Below are positions 1-11,078 of a DNA stretch of 64,000 nt, piece by piece. The DNA is from Capra hircus (taxonomy: Eukaryota > Chordata > Mammalia > Artiodactyla > Bovidae). The first letter of the stretch is position 1. Every line of letters begins with the position of its first letter. The stretch covers positions 77,438,458 through 77,502,457 of the forward strand of contig NC_030823.1 in NCBI RefSeq assembly GCF_001704415.2, in the 5' to 3' direction. Position numbers and translations under genes: made by a program. The notes beneath the pieces were generated by a model. It ran no database searches. It saw only the letters and a program-made list of their open reading frames with translations, and had not been told where the DNA came from.

Positions 1-1361
1 AGACCCTGACTTCGGGGCTGCCGCGGCTCCCCTCTATGGGCCTGTGTTTCCTGCAGCTCTTCGTTTAGGGGCGTGGCATTTAATGTCACACACGGTCAAC
101 TTAGTTGGGTTTTTTTTCCTGAACAGGAAAAATGCGGTTCCCTTTCCCTTATTATTACCTTACTCCCTCTACCTTGGTTTATGGCTGAAACTTTGAAGCC
201 GACGTGAAACAGTGAAGCAGAACGCAGTAAACTTTTGAGGAATTACCAAGTAAGAAGCGCCATTATAATGGTGCCAATTTAGAAGGAAAAAAATGCCAAC
301 GTTTGGTTGTGTTTAGACGCTAAAGAATCCAAATGGTACCGCTGGTTAAGCGTATCAAGTAGGCATTTACTGCCTGTTTGCCTTGACATTAGGTTGGTAA
401 ACCTGTTGTTTTCGGAGCAGATTCCAATAGGATGTTCACTGCCTTTGGCTGGGGAATGGGCCCCGTGTGAGTGCTAGCCTGCTGGGCTGGGCCTTGGTTC
501 TCATCATCTGTGTCTGTCGTTGATTTTAATGGATTGGTACATTGTAAACACAGTCCTTGTTTGTACAAGGATCTCTGTTTAACTGCATAATTATTTTATT
601 TCCTGAAACTGAAGACTGAATTAATATGGGAACGTTGTAAGGAAGTTTGGGACCGTGGAGTTACGGCAGGACTACCAGTAGAAGCGTTTGGTGGTCAGTG
701 GTTTCATTCTCTGTGTTAAAGATAGAACTGAATTCTGGGCTTGATTTCTAGTCTATCTGTTACAAAATCAATTTCTTCCTGTTGCCGTGGTGGCTTCAGC
801 CTTTGGGAGGAGATTTTAAAATCTCTGCAAGGAGGACAGTACAAAGCAGACTTTTCATTTAAAGGTTCTGTCTAAAGCTGTGTGCGTGTGGATGGGCTGG
901 AGTGTGGAAACCATGTGCAGATGGAAAGCTCGGCTTTCCATGGCCGCCTTCTCTCGGCACCGTGATCTGAAACGGAAGAGTTATCTGAATGGGCCCAGGG
1001 GAGTCACTGGGCCGCCATCGGGTCCAGCCCTGCTCCTGGAGCGCCTGTCCTGTGTGTGCAGAAGGCCAGTGGTGGGGTTCACACCAGGAGTGAGCAAGGT
1101 GCCCTGTTGGCTGCCAGACCAGACCCTCTGGCGTGGAACCACCCTGGGGTCATCAGGTGCTTATCATCAACAACAAGCAGCGCTTTCCTGATGGTGATCT
1201 GGGGTTCGCAGCTTTGTCCCTTAAGAGAACAGGTAAGGGATTGGAAAACGAAAACGAAAATGATTGTTCCCGACGCAGCTGACAGGTTAGGAAGCGCAGG
1301 AGGACGGAAGCCTCGCCTTCGCAGGGGACCCAGTTGGCGTTAGATCCTTGCTGCTTAGTAA
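1..1361. other. Intronic sequence, no recognised element
   Basis: Mixed-composition DNA with no young SINE. A GC-rich start (about 1-70) gives way to AT-rich sequence, then a GC-richer part around 880-1340. ORFs of about 100 codons here show no recognisable domain and are taken as chance. Confidence 0.5.
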
Positions 1362-1575
1362 CTGTCTGTGCTGAGCAGGTTGTCAGTCTCTGAGCCTTAG
1401 TTTTCTAGTCTGTGAAATTACAGGTGTGGTGTTGTGGGGGAGGTGGAGGTATGTAGGGAATAACAACACATATATTGAGATATTTCAAGGAATAAACGAG
1501 ACTGTATGGGCAAAGCATCTAGTCCTGGGAACCCAGCATACATTATATACTTAGTAAATCAGTGCTATTTTAAAA
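1362..1575 (+). repeat. Old MIR SINE
   Basis: Reads like a diverged MIR in forward sense: a 'ctgagcctTAGttttctagtctgtgaaatt' core-type block near 1390-1420, then the aataaacgag/gcaaagcatctagt block around 1490-1525. It predates ruminants and no target-site duplication is visible. Confidence 0.55.
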
Positions 1576-2103
1576 TTGTTCTTACTGTTTTATGACAGAT
1601 TGTGGAGGCTTTACTTAATACTCTTATGTTCAGGAAAAAAAAATGCACTTGTACTCTTTTTAGTTTGACATTGGAAAGCAGAATTACCGTGTGCATGACA
1701 GAAAAGTAAAATTCTATAATAGTAATCACTCACTTCCAGTTGAGGACCTCAAACTTGCCAGGTAGTACGTTGGGTGTAAGATGGATACAAGGTTGAATAA
1801 GACAAAATATTTGCTGTTGAAGACAATTTCATAAATATCTTGACTTAAAAAACAACGCTGAAGTTCGTTTCACAAAATCATGAGGAAAGAAATCATGCGT
1901 GTTATTTATATGAAAAAAGAGAAAGTTGTGAAGTGAGTATAGAGGACCTCAGGTGGGACTTTAAGAGTGCTGGGAAAACATGCTCTCCAAATTTCTCCTT
2001 TCCTTTCCCTGTAGTTAAATTGCATGAGATTCTTTTCTAGGGCATGAGATTTCATATTTGGTTAAAATATGAACATTTTGGGGAATGGGACATATTAAAG
2101 CAT
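1576..2103. other. AT-rich intronic sequence, nothing recognised
   Basis: AT-rich sequence with no recognised repeat or coding signal. Confidence 0.5.
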
Positions 2104-2115
2104 TCTGAGTCCTTT

Positions 2116-2233
2116 CAGTTCAGTTCAGTTCAGTCACTCAGTCATGTCCGACTCTTTGCGACCCTATGAATCGCAGCACGCCAGGCCTCCCTGTCTATCA
2201 CCAACTCCTGGAGTTTACCCAAACTCATGTCCA
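2116..2233 (-). repeat. 5'-truncated ART2/BovB-tail SINE with 12-bp target-site duplication
   Basis: Begins on the + strand with repeated cagtt units and 'cactcagtcatgtccgac', the reverse of an ART2 3' end. It stops after the 'caactcctggagtttaccc' block, so the element is 5'-truncated. The direct repeat tctgagtccttt lies at 2104-2115 and 2234-2245, fixing both ends. Confidence 0.9.
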
Positions 2234-2245
2234 TCTGAGTCCTTT

Positions 2246-3764
2246 ATACTGTTGTTTAAGGCATTTATCAGTCTCCTGTGAGAAAATGCTTTAAAGAAGA
2301 GAAGGGAACAGATGTAAATGCTGGCCTGGCTCCTGTAAAAGGTGGGGGTGACCCCAGGAGAGAGAAACAACTAGACCCTCTTCGCTGTTGGCCTTGGACT
2401 TATATTTTTGAAAGAGGTATTACCCTTGAAGTATTTTTCAGAGGACTAAAAGTAGAATTCCAGAATAACTTAGGGATTGTTTAAATACAGAATTGAGAGG
2501 TGACCATTTGTTTCGGAAGAATTCCTTTTCCTTTGTTTATAAAGTCGCTTTGTGGAAACCAGACCAAGGCTTTTGAAGCCAGCGTGGAGACAATGTGCCC
2601 TGCCCACTGTTTCTCCAGGGCAGAGGCTTGCAAACTTGTGAACTAAGGCCCGCAGTAAGAAACATATTCTACATTGGAACCTGGTGTACCAAACACACAC
2701 ACACACGCACGCACGCCTGCGCACACGCTCAACTGAGCCAGAGTTCCACGAGACAGGGTGTGCTTTTGTCCTGCCACTCATGCTGATATTTTCTATTCTG
2801 TTTTGCTTTAGTTGAATTTATTTCATACTTTTAAAATAAAAAAATTCCTGGTCACGACCCCCTGAGCTGATTTCCTGACCCGCTAAGGAGGCAGGCCCAG
2901 CAGTCCAGGAGTGGTTGCTCCTGGGCCAGGGGCGTGGTCCACCAGCCCAGGCCAGGAACACCTCCTGCACGAGGCCTCCCCCCACCACCCCCCTCACCCC
3001 AGCCTGGCCTCCAGGGCCCCCTGGAAACCTGCAGCCAGATCCCCCGCCTATCTTCCTGCAAACCTTGTGATTTTAAAATAGCGTTTGGGATGATTTAGAT
3101 GCACGGCCCCTTTTTCACATTTGTCTTTCTCTTGTTAACTTCACCGTAAGTTACCCATCAGGCGGTGTGCTTATAGAGCAGATTGCTTATAGCTCCACAA
3201 CCCCGGAAAAGCGCACACGCTTGCTGCAGGAGAAGTAATAAGATAACCGGGCAAGTTTGCAAACGACCTCTTGCTCACTCTCACAGGACACGTCACACTC
3301 TCTGCATGGAGAAGAGGGGAATGCAGGTTTCACTGGTTTACTGTCTAAGGGATCAAAAGGGCCAGAGGAAAGCTGGTGGGTTTTTTAGTTACACGATGCA
3401 AAAAAAGAAAAAGAAATGATATTCTGGTTCCCATTCAAAATATTGGAATGGGAAAGAGGAAATTTTAACTCCCATACGTGCATCTTGAAAAACAGTCCAT
3501 AAACTGCAAAAATAAAAAAATACAATATAGAAACCGTGCAATTTCAGAGCTAGGTGATGACCGGGGAAGAGAGAGTACACCTAAGTGAGCTGGTTTGTTT
3601 CCTATATGAGGGGCAGTTCTGATTTCCGTCCAAAGTCGTGGCATGGGAAAGGTGAACTAGCCAGGGTAGCTGTCCAGCCAGCACTGGTGTGTCCAGCAAT
3701 CCTCGTGGCCTGGACACCACAGGCTTTCCAGAACGGGACGAGATGGTGGGGGTCCTTGGATTGT
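2246..3764. other. Intronic sequence with a CA run and a C-rich patch
   Basis: No SINE recognised. It holds the short CA-type repeat at 2692-2728 and a C/G-rich patch around 2855-3060. Short ORFs across these are composition artefacts. Confidence 0.5.
2692..2728. repeat. (CA)n/(CACG)n simple repeat
   Basis: Alternating AC units that pass into acgc units. Confidence 0.9.
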
Positions 3765-3905
3765 AGCCCCCCTGTTTACGTGTGGAGAAGCTGAGGCAGG
3801 GGGCCTGTGGCCTGTCTGAGATTATACAGCTGTCTACCGCATGGAAGAACTGGGGGGCTGGCCATTCAGGTTACAAGAAGCTGTGCTTCTCAGCCCCGCC
3901 CCCCG
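3765..3905 (-). repeat. Old MIR SINE
   Basis: Antisense MIR hallmarks: 'gtggagaagctgaggcaggg' followed by a 'cctgtctgagattatacagctg' block, equivalent to the usual gaaactgaggcacag...cacacagct pattern. Confidence 0.6.
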
Positions 3906-3909
3906 CCAG

Positions 3910-3910
3910 G

Positions 3911-3941
<31 letters not shown>

Positions 3942-3994
3942 CACACACACACACATACGCGCGCGCACACACACACATGCACACACACACACAC
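3910..3994. repeat. (CA)n microsatellite
   Basis: About 85 bases of alternating CA with a few GC and AT interruptions. Probably length-polymorphic. Confidence 0.97.
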
Positions 3995-5237
3995 AAGCCC
4001 TGTAACCTTTGACTCCAGAAATCCACGCCTTTCCCAGGGAAGCTACGGCAGACCTCCTGGTTATCTGAAGCCCATCACTACTACCCAATACTACATCACG
4101 GATAATCAGCGAGATGGATTTTCTCTGAGCCCAGACCCGTCCCCAGGAGGGAGGGCGTCACTTTAGAAAGCAGCTGCAATTCTCGCAGGCTACGGGGGCC
4201 TCAGTGAGTGAAGTGCGTCTTCCCGCCAGCACTCCTGAGCCCTGTAGGAGGGTCCAGACCCCTCTGAGTGCCTCCCCTCTGCCCACCGCCCTCGGGAGGA
4301 CAGGCGGCCACGTGGGGCTCTGCCCTGCTGTAAAGTAGATAAAGGAAGTTACGTCCTGGGTCCGGCTGGGTGCCGGGTGCATCAGCCTGGGCTCCTTTCT
4401 GTGTGTTTGTGGAAAGTCAGGAAGGGAGCTTAGGGTTGTAACCAGGTGGTAGATGGCCCTGAATTACCCCAGCCTGGCAGCATTTCTGGGGTCAAGGCAT
4501 GCATTCAGTATACCTTCGAATCTTTAAGCTCCATCTGTCTTATGGTGGCCTCTGTTCTTGACTTTAACTTGTATTTTTGGAAATCAAGAATGAATTCCAG
4601 ACCCCCCTCTCCCAACGTCCCAGAAAGTGCTATTGTCGCGAGTCAAGACGATGGTGCTCTTTTTCCTTCGCTCATTTTCTCTCATCTGTGTCTTGAGTAT
4701 CTCACAAACAAGAGCAGCGGGCAAGTGATTCCCACTTTGTTGAGCAACTAACGAGTCTGCAGGTCTGTTTGATCGTCTAATGAGACCAGATGTCTTCCGA
4801 GGATTCTGGGAATAGATGGAGAAGAACTTCCCCTCCGTGAATGATTCTTGTACATGGAGGAATAAAAAAAAAGTCTAAATTAATCCTGACTGAAACGCAT
4901 AACTAGTGTTTCTGTGGAAAATAGGGCTCAGAGGCTCAGGGAGTTTGTGCCAAAGGAATTCAGCCACGCAGAAGCCAGTTTTCTCGAAAGCCAGCCGCCC
5001 TTTTTTCTCTGCTCTGGTGCGGATGCTTTTTGAGCAGAGTTTTAATTTATTTATCGTTAACACCCTAGATCCCTTTTCCCAAGCCTCAGTTGACTTCTCC
5101 CAACCAACACAGGCCTGCAGTTTGCGGTTTGCTGGATCGGCCCCAGTTTGAAGCCGTGTGCTTTAGCAGACTTGCTTAGCCGTTCTTTGCTGTGTGTGTG
5201 TGTTTACCTGCCGTATCTGCCATCCTGCTCTCTTTAA
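3995..5237. other. Intronic sequence, nothing recognised
   Basis: No young SINE or L1 recognised. GC-rich to about 4380, then mixed to AT-rich. ORFs at 4446-4751 and 4906-5151 show no domain and no coding-like neighbours. Confidence 0.5.
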
Positions 5238-5446
5238 TGCCTCCCAGGTGGCTCAGTGGTGAAGGATCCACCTGCCAATACAGAGACGCAACAGAAGATT
5301 CGAGTTCAGTCCCTGGGTCGGGAAGATTACCTGGAGAAAGAAATGGCAACCCACTCCAGCATTCTAGCCTCGAGATGTCCATGGGCAGAGGAGCCTGGTG
5401 GGCTGCAGTCCATGGGGTCACAGAGAGTCAGACACAGCTGAGTGTA
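5238..5446 (+). repeat. Bov-tA SINE
   Basis: tRNA-Glu-like head ('caggtggctcagtggtgaag') with a B-box-like gttcagtccctggg, followed by the BovA body (ctggagaaagaaatggcaac, ggagcctggtgggctgcag) and a gagtcagacacagctgag end. Confidence 0.95.
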
Positions 5447-6134
5447 CACACACCTGCTGCTCCCTTTCGCCTCTGCCTGAGCTTTCAGGATCATCGTCTA
5501 GAATTATCGTCTGTCACTTTACTTGCCTGTGTTTTCATTTCTTTGGATGCAAAGTAGTTCCTCCTGGAAGCAGTTGATCAGCATTTAATGTGATTTCCCA
5601 TAAAGAGGAGAGAAGTATTGCTATTCGAAGGCAAATAAAAACATCTCTGACCATGAAACCTATTTCTCAAAAAGGGATCAGAAGGAAATAAATGGACCTT
5701 CGTAGGTTTACAAGGAAACCGGAAAACTGGCTTTTCTTCCACTGGGGGTGGGCATGGAAGTTTTCTGCTGCCTGTGAGTTTGGAGGGAAGGTTGGAAGCT
5801 GCAGGTCTGACTCTGTGACTCGGGGCTCTTCGGCATCAGACGTCTGCTTCTGTGGCTCCTCCGGGCAGAGCTGACACAGAGCCTCTGGGCTGGTTGCTGG
5901 TGCTGAGATGTGGGTCTTTCTGGCTCTCCACGCTTGTCCAGGATTGTGTGCTCCTGCACCCGTGTCGCTTACTGACTGAGGGATCTTCCCGTAGCCGTTG
6001 AAGTCTTCTTGGTCAGTGCGGGGTGAATCAGCTCTCCCCCATCAATCAATACCTGTTTAAGGTGGAGGTGTTGTTCTTTGGCAGAAATGACCCCCTGACT
6101 GAGGAGTGCTAGGTCCTCCACTCTCTCAGTTCCT
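5447..6134. other. Intronic sequence, nothing recognised
   Basis: Mixed-composition DNA without a recognised repeat. Includes an AT-rich stretch around 5575-5690. Confidence 0.5.
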
Positions 6135-6145
6135 TTTAAAGTATC

Positions 6146-6353
6146 GTTGTTGTTAAGTCGCTAAGTCAGGTTGGACGCTATTTCAACCCTGTGGACTATA
6201 GCCTACCAGGCTCCTCTGTCCGTGGGATTCCCCAGGCAAGAATGTTGGAGTGGGTTGCCATTTCCCCTCCAGCGAATCTTCCCGACCCAGGGATCGAACT
6301 TGCGTCTCCTGCACTGCAGTGGATTCTTTACCGTGGAACCACCAGGGAAGCCC
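6146..6353 (-). repeat. Bov-tA SINE with imperfect target-site duplication
   Basis: Runs from the BovA end (gttgttgttaagtcgctaag) to the reversed tRNA head (gtggaaccaccagggaagcc). The flanks tttaaagtatc (6135-6145) and ttagaagtatc (6354-6364) match at 9 of 11 positions, as expected for an aged duplication. Confidence 0.95.
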
Positions 6354-6364
6354 TTAGAAGTATC

Positions 6365-6989
6365 CCGTTTGCTTTACTCAGTGAGGAGGCATCTGCAGGC
6401 TGCGGGCTAGGTTAGACTCTGGGTTTCCGTGGGACCAGACGCGGGCAGTTACTGTGCAGTCGGGTGGACGCCAGGGGATGGGCTGGGAGCGATGAGCGTG
6501 GCTTCGTGCTGGCTTTGCTTGTTCACATACCCGACGCGCTTCCTGTTCCTGTTAATCTGTGTGTTACCTACCGGGACGGTGGGGAGCGTGGGAGAGGCCC
6601 GCCACACCAGGGGCGCCGTGTTTAACTGGCTGGCTCGCGGTCAGGCGTCAGGAATGCACGGTGAAGGTGGGTGGAAAACAGACATCTCCCTTGCTCTGCT
6701 CACGGTCAGAGGGTGGAGGGAAGACGCCCCTTTGGGTCAGAGGCTGGAGGGAAGACCCCCCTTTGATCGGGTGCTCGCTCTGCCTGCTGTAGGTCTGGAT
6801 GCCCTCCTCAGGCGCCGGTCCGCTCCGCTCTTTCCCTCCTGGGGAGGGAGGGCGGGACAAGGTCGCCTCTTGCCCAGGAGGGGAAGCCCTGGACCCTTGC
6901 TGTCACGTAAAGTGGTCATTCCAGAGGACACGCCCGACCATCCCTTCTGGATCCAGAGAGACACAGAGTTAACTGATTAATAAAAGTTT
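6365..6989. other. GC-rich intronic block containing a chance 183-codon ORF
   Basis: GC-rich sequence with an open frame at 6429-6980. The frame has no recognisable domain, and part of it encodes the 31-bp tandem duplication at 6704-6765. I treat it as non-coding. Confidence 0.5.
6704..6765. repeat. 31-bp tandem duplication, two copies
   Basis: Two adjoining units beginning ggtcagagg and ending cccctttg, at 6704 and 6735, differing at about two positions. Confidence 0.9.
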
Positions 6990-7745
6990 GCTAGCTAGGT
7001 TTTTATTTTATAATTTTTTGAAGTTTCTTCTGTTCCCGTATAATTGATGGACAGCGTTGTGTTCCAACAGCAGGGTGGCTCCGTCATACACGAATCTATT
7101 GTTTCTCATATTCTTTTCTATTTTGGATGTCACGGGGCAGTGAATACAGTGCCCTGTCCTGTACAGCAGGACCCTGTTTGTCCAGCCTGTGTATGACAGT
7201 TTGCTCCTGCGAATCCCCACCCCCAGCCCCCGCCCAGGAACCCACGGGTCCGTCCTGTGCGTCTGCGAGTTTGCCTCATCCGTGTGAGTGTTAGCCTCCA
7301 CACCTCCGTGACGTCACATGGTAAGCTCTGGGTCCTCCATGCTGCTGCAGATGGCATGATTTCATTCTTTTTCGCAGCTGACTGGCACCGCACTGTCTGC
7401 ATGGCCCATGTCTGTGCCCATTCTTCTGTAAATGTGCGTCTAGGTTGTGTCCATGTCTTGGCTGTTTTAAATAGTGCTGCTGTGAATGTAGGGGTACATG
7501 CATTTCTTGAATTACAGTTTTGTCTGAACATACGCCCAGGAGTGGGATTGCAGGCAGCTTTGTTTTTAGTGTTTAAAGGAACCTCTATACTGGTCTCCAC
7601 AGTGGCTATGCCAGTTTACATTAGCACCAGCGATGATGTAGGAAGGTCCCCTTTTCTGCACACCCTCTCCAGCGCTTCTTATCTGTAGACTCTCTAAGAA
7701 CGGCCGTTCTGACTGGTGTCAGGTCTTACCTCATTGTAGTTTTGC
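6990..7745 (-). repeat. L1 3' region fragment
   Basis: Typical reversed L1 3'UTR order: T-rich start, 'tgtacagcaggaccctgtttg', then 'catgctgctgcagatggcat', 'gctgctgtgaatgtaggggt', 'aggagtgggattgcagg' and 'gccagtttacattagcacca'. Diverged and without an ORF. Confidence 0.85.
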
Positions 7746-7994
7746 GAACTAGGTCTTTAAACCCCCAAATTGTTTTTTAGTCAAATAATCTGTCACTGGC
7801 AAAATTAACCGAGGCACTTTGGGGAGTGGGGTGGGAAGCAGGCATGAGAGAGATGGAGGAAGAAACACAAAAGCTGGAGGGGTGGGCGGGAAGCTCAGTA
7901 GGTAACCTGCCCCCAGGGCTTGGAGTTACGTTAATAGGAGAGAGCTTAGGGAAGACTCAAGGTCAACAGAAAATACTTTGTTTGGACGATAGGT

Positions 7995-8205
7995 GATAAT
8001 AGTAGCTGCTACTTACTGAGTCAGACGATTGTCAATCGCTTTACCAGCATTCTATCTCATTTAATACTCATTACTTCCTGGGCAGTGAGCATGTTTGTGC
8101 CCAGTGTGCAGCTGAGGTTCTGAGACCTAAACACTTCCACTGATTTGCCCCAAGTTACGCGGCTATTAAGTACTAATGATGTCTTTGAAACCAAAAATGC
8201 ATATG
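7995..8205 (-). repeat. Old MIR SINE
   Basis: Antisense MIR pattern: 'ctatctcatttaatactcat', 'cagctgaggttctgagacct' and 'ccccaagttacgcggctatt'. Confidence 0.65.
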
Positions 8206-9777
8206 GCGGTCTTTTGTAAACTACGGCCATCTGAGTACCACTTTACAATGGGTCTTAAAGGACCTGTATTCTTCTTCACCTGCAGAGAGCCATTTCTTAA
8301 AATGACCCAAGAACATGTAAATTCTTTCTTTTTTTAATTGGTGGTGACCTTGTAGGGCTGGAATACAGAACCGGAGAAAAGGAGTTTGCCATTGGTTGCA
8401 GACTCCAAAGCTTCTAAACCTTAATCTGTAAAAGCGTGTGTAACTGGAGGGTCAGCAAGGGGGTGGTGCTCCCCTCTTGGGGATGCTGGGCAGGCTTTCC
8501 CACCCCGAAGCCCACCCCGAGTGCCCAGCTCTGGTTCCGACCGCGTGGCCAGTAGAGGCCAGAGTGTCAGCCTGTCTGCTTGGAAGCTGGTCCACACCTG
8601 TTTGCTGAGACTCCCCTGGGTCCCTGGTCGGTCCAAGGCCTGCACACGTCTGCTGAGCAGGACACACAGGCTGCTCACAGACCTTACAGAAAGCCCAGAG
8701 CGTCTGGTCCTCAGTCTCGGGGAGGGGAGCTCCCCGAGTCTGCAAGCCCCGGGACGCAGTCTGCCAATGGTGTCCGCCGTCACACCAAGTGTGGTAGTGG
8801 GTGACAGTGCCACAAACATGACTCACGCGTGACACTCCTTAACACACTTTTGAAGGACTTTGCCCTCTGAACCTGTGAGGTAAAATAGGGCTTTCTATTT
8901 TCCAGGGCAAGTGAAGGATGACTTGCTCTGACTTATTCTCCGCAGCTCGGGAAGTCGATCATACAAATCTCTGCGGGCTCCACATCCATTTGCAGAATGG
9001 CCGCATGGAAATTGCACGTTTGTGCCGTTGTTCACGTTAAAGACATTCATCTCTAACCCGAGAATGCCGCCTGCCCTCGAGCACAGCGCGGTCCGCAGCG
9101 TCCCTCCGCCAGCCCTCGGTCTTTCTTAAATACCTGATGCTTAACACCTGCTTCCTCTGTGGGGCTGCCTTCGCCACGCACCAGGCGAAGCTCGGGCCTC
9201 CTGTGCACGGGGCCCCAGAGTGTCTCTGGAGACACTCTGACCTGCTGTATCGTCTTCTTGGTTTTCTCCCCTTTCCTTCGCCTCCGTCTCTCCTTTCTAT
9301 CTGCCCTGACCTCCTTTCTCTTTGCTCACTCACGTGGCTTCTCCTCCTTCCCCCGGGGTCTCTCAGCTCCCCACAGGCGCCTGCAGTGTTGTGGGTCCTG
9401 GGAGCCCGCCCTGTCCAGGGCTGCGTCTGTATTTCCCTGCAGATGGGACTTGGTGGGCCAGGAGGGCCCCCACACCCTGGAGGTCTGAGGGCAGATGGAG
9501 AAGACGTGAGAAACGGTCAGGTCGGTGAACCCAGGAGTGGGCAGCGCTCGCGGGTAGTCGGTGGAACGTCTGGGTGGCCTTGTCTCCGGGCGAGGGGACT
9601 CCACACAGTGGGATTTCCTGTTGCAGAAGCAGGTCAGCCTCCAGGGCCAGGGCACAAGAGACTGACCGGGGGGTGTGGGGACCCCTGTAACGCCCAGCTA
9701 CACTGTGTAAGCGACACCTCCGCACAGTCCCGCAAAGGGCCGGCCGCCCGTGTGTCACTGCCTTCCTACTTCCTCCA
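8206..9777. other. Intronic sequence, GC-rich from about 8440
   Basis: AT-rich to about 8430, then GC-rich between about 8440-8820 and 9060-9780. The largest open frame (9137-9802, 221 codons) is low-complexity S/P/L-rich, has overlapping frames of similar length on both strands, and runs into a SINE. No gene called. Confidence 0.5.
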
Positions 9778-9799
9778 TGGAAATCTTTCTCTTTCTTTT

Positions 9800-10018
9800 T
9801 AAAAAATGTTTACTTGGCTGCGTGGGGTCTTAGCTGCGCCACATGGGAACTTCTCTGCGGCATGCGGGGTCTTCCTTGCGGTGCACAGATTCTCTAGTTG
9901 CGGTTCCAGGCTTCGTTGCTCCAAACCATGTGAGTTTTTAGTCCTCAACCAGGGATCAAACCCATGTGCCCTGCGTTGTGAAGCGATTCTTAACCACCGA
10001 ACCTCCAGGGAAGCCCCC
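9800..10018 (-). repeat. CHR-type tRNA-derived SINE
   Basis: T-rich start, 'ttggctgcgtggggtcttag', 'ctcaaccagggatcaaaccc', and the reversed tRNA head 'cttaaccaccgaacctccag' plus ggaagcc. The short direct repeat tggaaatc at 9778-9785 and 10019-10026 is a plausible target-site duplication. Confidence 0.88.
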
Positions 10019-10026
10019 TGGAAATC

Positions 10027-10783
10027 AATTTCAAATGCCATGTTTCCGACCTCCCAGGACCAAGCCTCGGTTATTCGCATCCAGCACCCTTGGAAGGAAC
10101 AGCCAAACACTTGGAAGAGAAATTGTACAGATCTGCAGGGAACAGGACGGTAGGGCCCTGCTGCTCTCCATTTCTCCGTGAGGACTAAAAGAGCGCCACA
10201 TTATCCTGGATATTTAGAAATGTCCCCGGGATTACGTAACATTAAGGATTAACCTTGCAACCAACCGTGATCCGATTTCTGACGCTGTAAGAACGCCTTC
10301 TCTTGATGCAGCGGATGGACTAATTGGGCAACAGGTCTGAAGTCTGTCTTTTATTGCACAAGACGAGGGTTGCAGAGGCAGCGGGTAACCCCTTCTGTCA
10401 TTCATTTGGGGAGCGTGGAGGTAGCTGGCCTTCCATCCGTGCCTCATAGTGTTGCTTTTTAAAGTCTACGCAGCAGGACCACCTCCTGTGAAATGACGAT
10501 CGCATTTCTAAATAGCCTGTTTACAGAATACTTTACCTGGGAGAGCAGGATAATTATTTCACTTAAATTAAAAACACATTTTTATGGAGGATGAAACACA
10601 GAAGACATCAGGTCTGTTTTGCAGGGATACACTCAAGATGGGGAGGGGCATGGGGGTGGGTCAAGGCAGAGCTGATAACAATTCCTATCTTCACTTTTAA
10701 GCAGTATTAAATTCCTAACTGGTCATCAGAAGATTCCCAGGAGGATGTTTTCAGTGACTTCTTAAGCAGTGGCTCTGATGTGG
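10027..10783. other. Intronic sequence, nothing recognised
   Basis: Mixed-composition DNA with no recognised repeat or coding signal. Confidence 0.5.
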
Positions 10784-10796
10784 CTGATACAGCCAC

Positions 10797-11065
10797 TGCT
10801 GCTGCTAAGTCACTTCAGTCGTGTCCGACTCTGTGCAACCCCATAGACGGCAGCCCACCAGCCTCCCCCGTCCCTGGGATGCTCCAGGCAAGAACACTGG
10901 AGTGGGTTGCCATTTCCTTCTCCAATGCGTGAAAGTGAAAAGTGAAAGTGAAGTCACTCAGTCATGCCCAACTTTTAGCGACCCCATGGCCCACAGCCTA
11001 CCAGGCTCTTCTGTCCATGGGATTTTCCAGGCAAGAGTAGTGTAGTGGGGTGCCATCACCTTCTC
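10797..11065 (-). repeat. Bov-A2 dimeric SINE with perfect 13-bp target-site duplication
   Basis: Two BovA monomers joined by the gaaagtgaaaagtgaaagtg linker, read in reverse from tgctgctaagtcacttcag to gccatcaccttctc. The direct repeat ctgatacagccac is identical at 10784-10796 and 11066-11078. An intact duplication suggests a relatively young insertion. Confidence 0.97.
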
Positions 11066-11078
11066 CTGATACAGCCAC

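Noticed and set aside
3910..3994. CA repeats and spaced repeats considered as a CRISPR-like array
   Set aside because: A mammalian microsatellite; there are no unique spacers between conserved repeats anywhere in the window.
6429..6980. 183-codon forward ORF in GC-rich DNA
   Set aside because: No recognisable domain, contains a 31-bp non-codon-multiple tandem duplication, has competing ORFs on the other strand, and lies within an NR5A2 intron.
6990..7745. Possible remnant of an endogenous retrovirus or of L1 ORF2
   Set aside because: Matches L1 3'UTR phrases only; no LTR, primer-binding site or reverse-transcriptase motifs were seen here or elsewhere.
7957..7965. Exact NR5A-type response element tcaaggtca (possible autoregulation)
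   Set aside because: An exact 9-mer on either strand is expected about 0.5 times by chance in 64 kb (128000/262144), so one hit means little without occupancy or conservation data.
9137..9802. 221-codon forward ORF, the longest in the window
   Set aside because: Composition-driven (S/P/L-rich), overlapped by long frames in every direction, and ends inside a CHR-type SINE.
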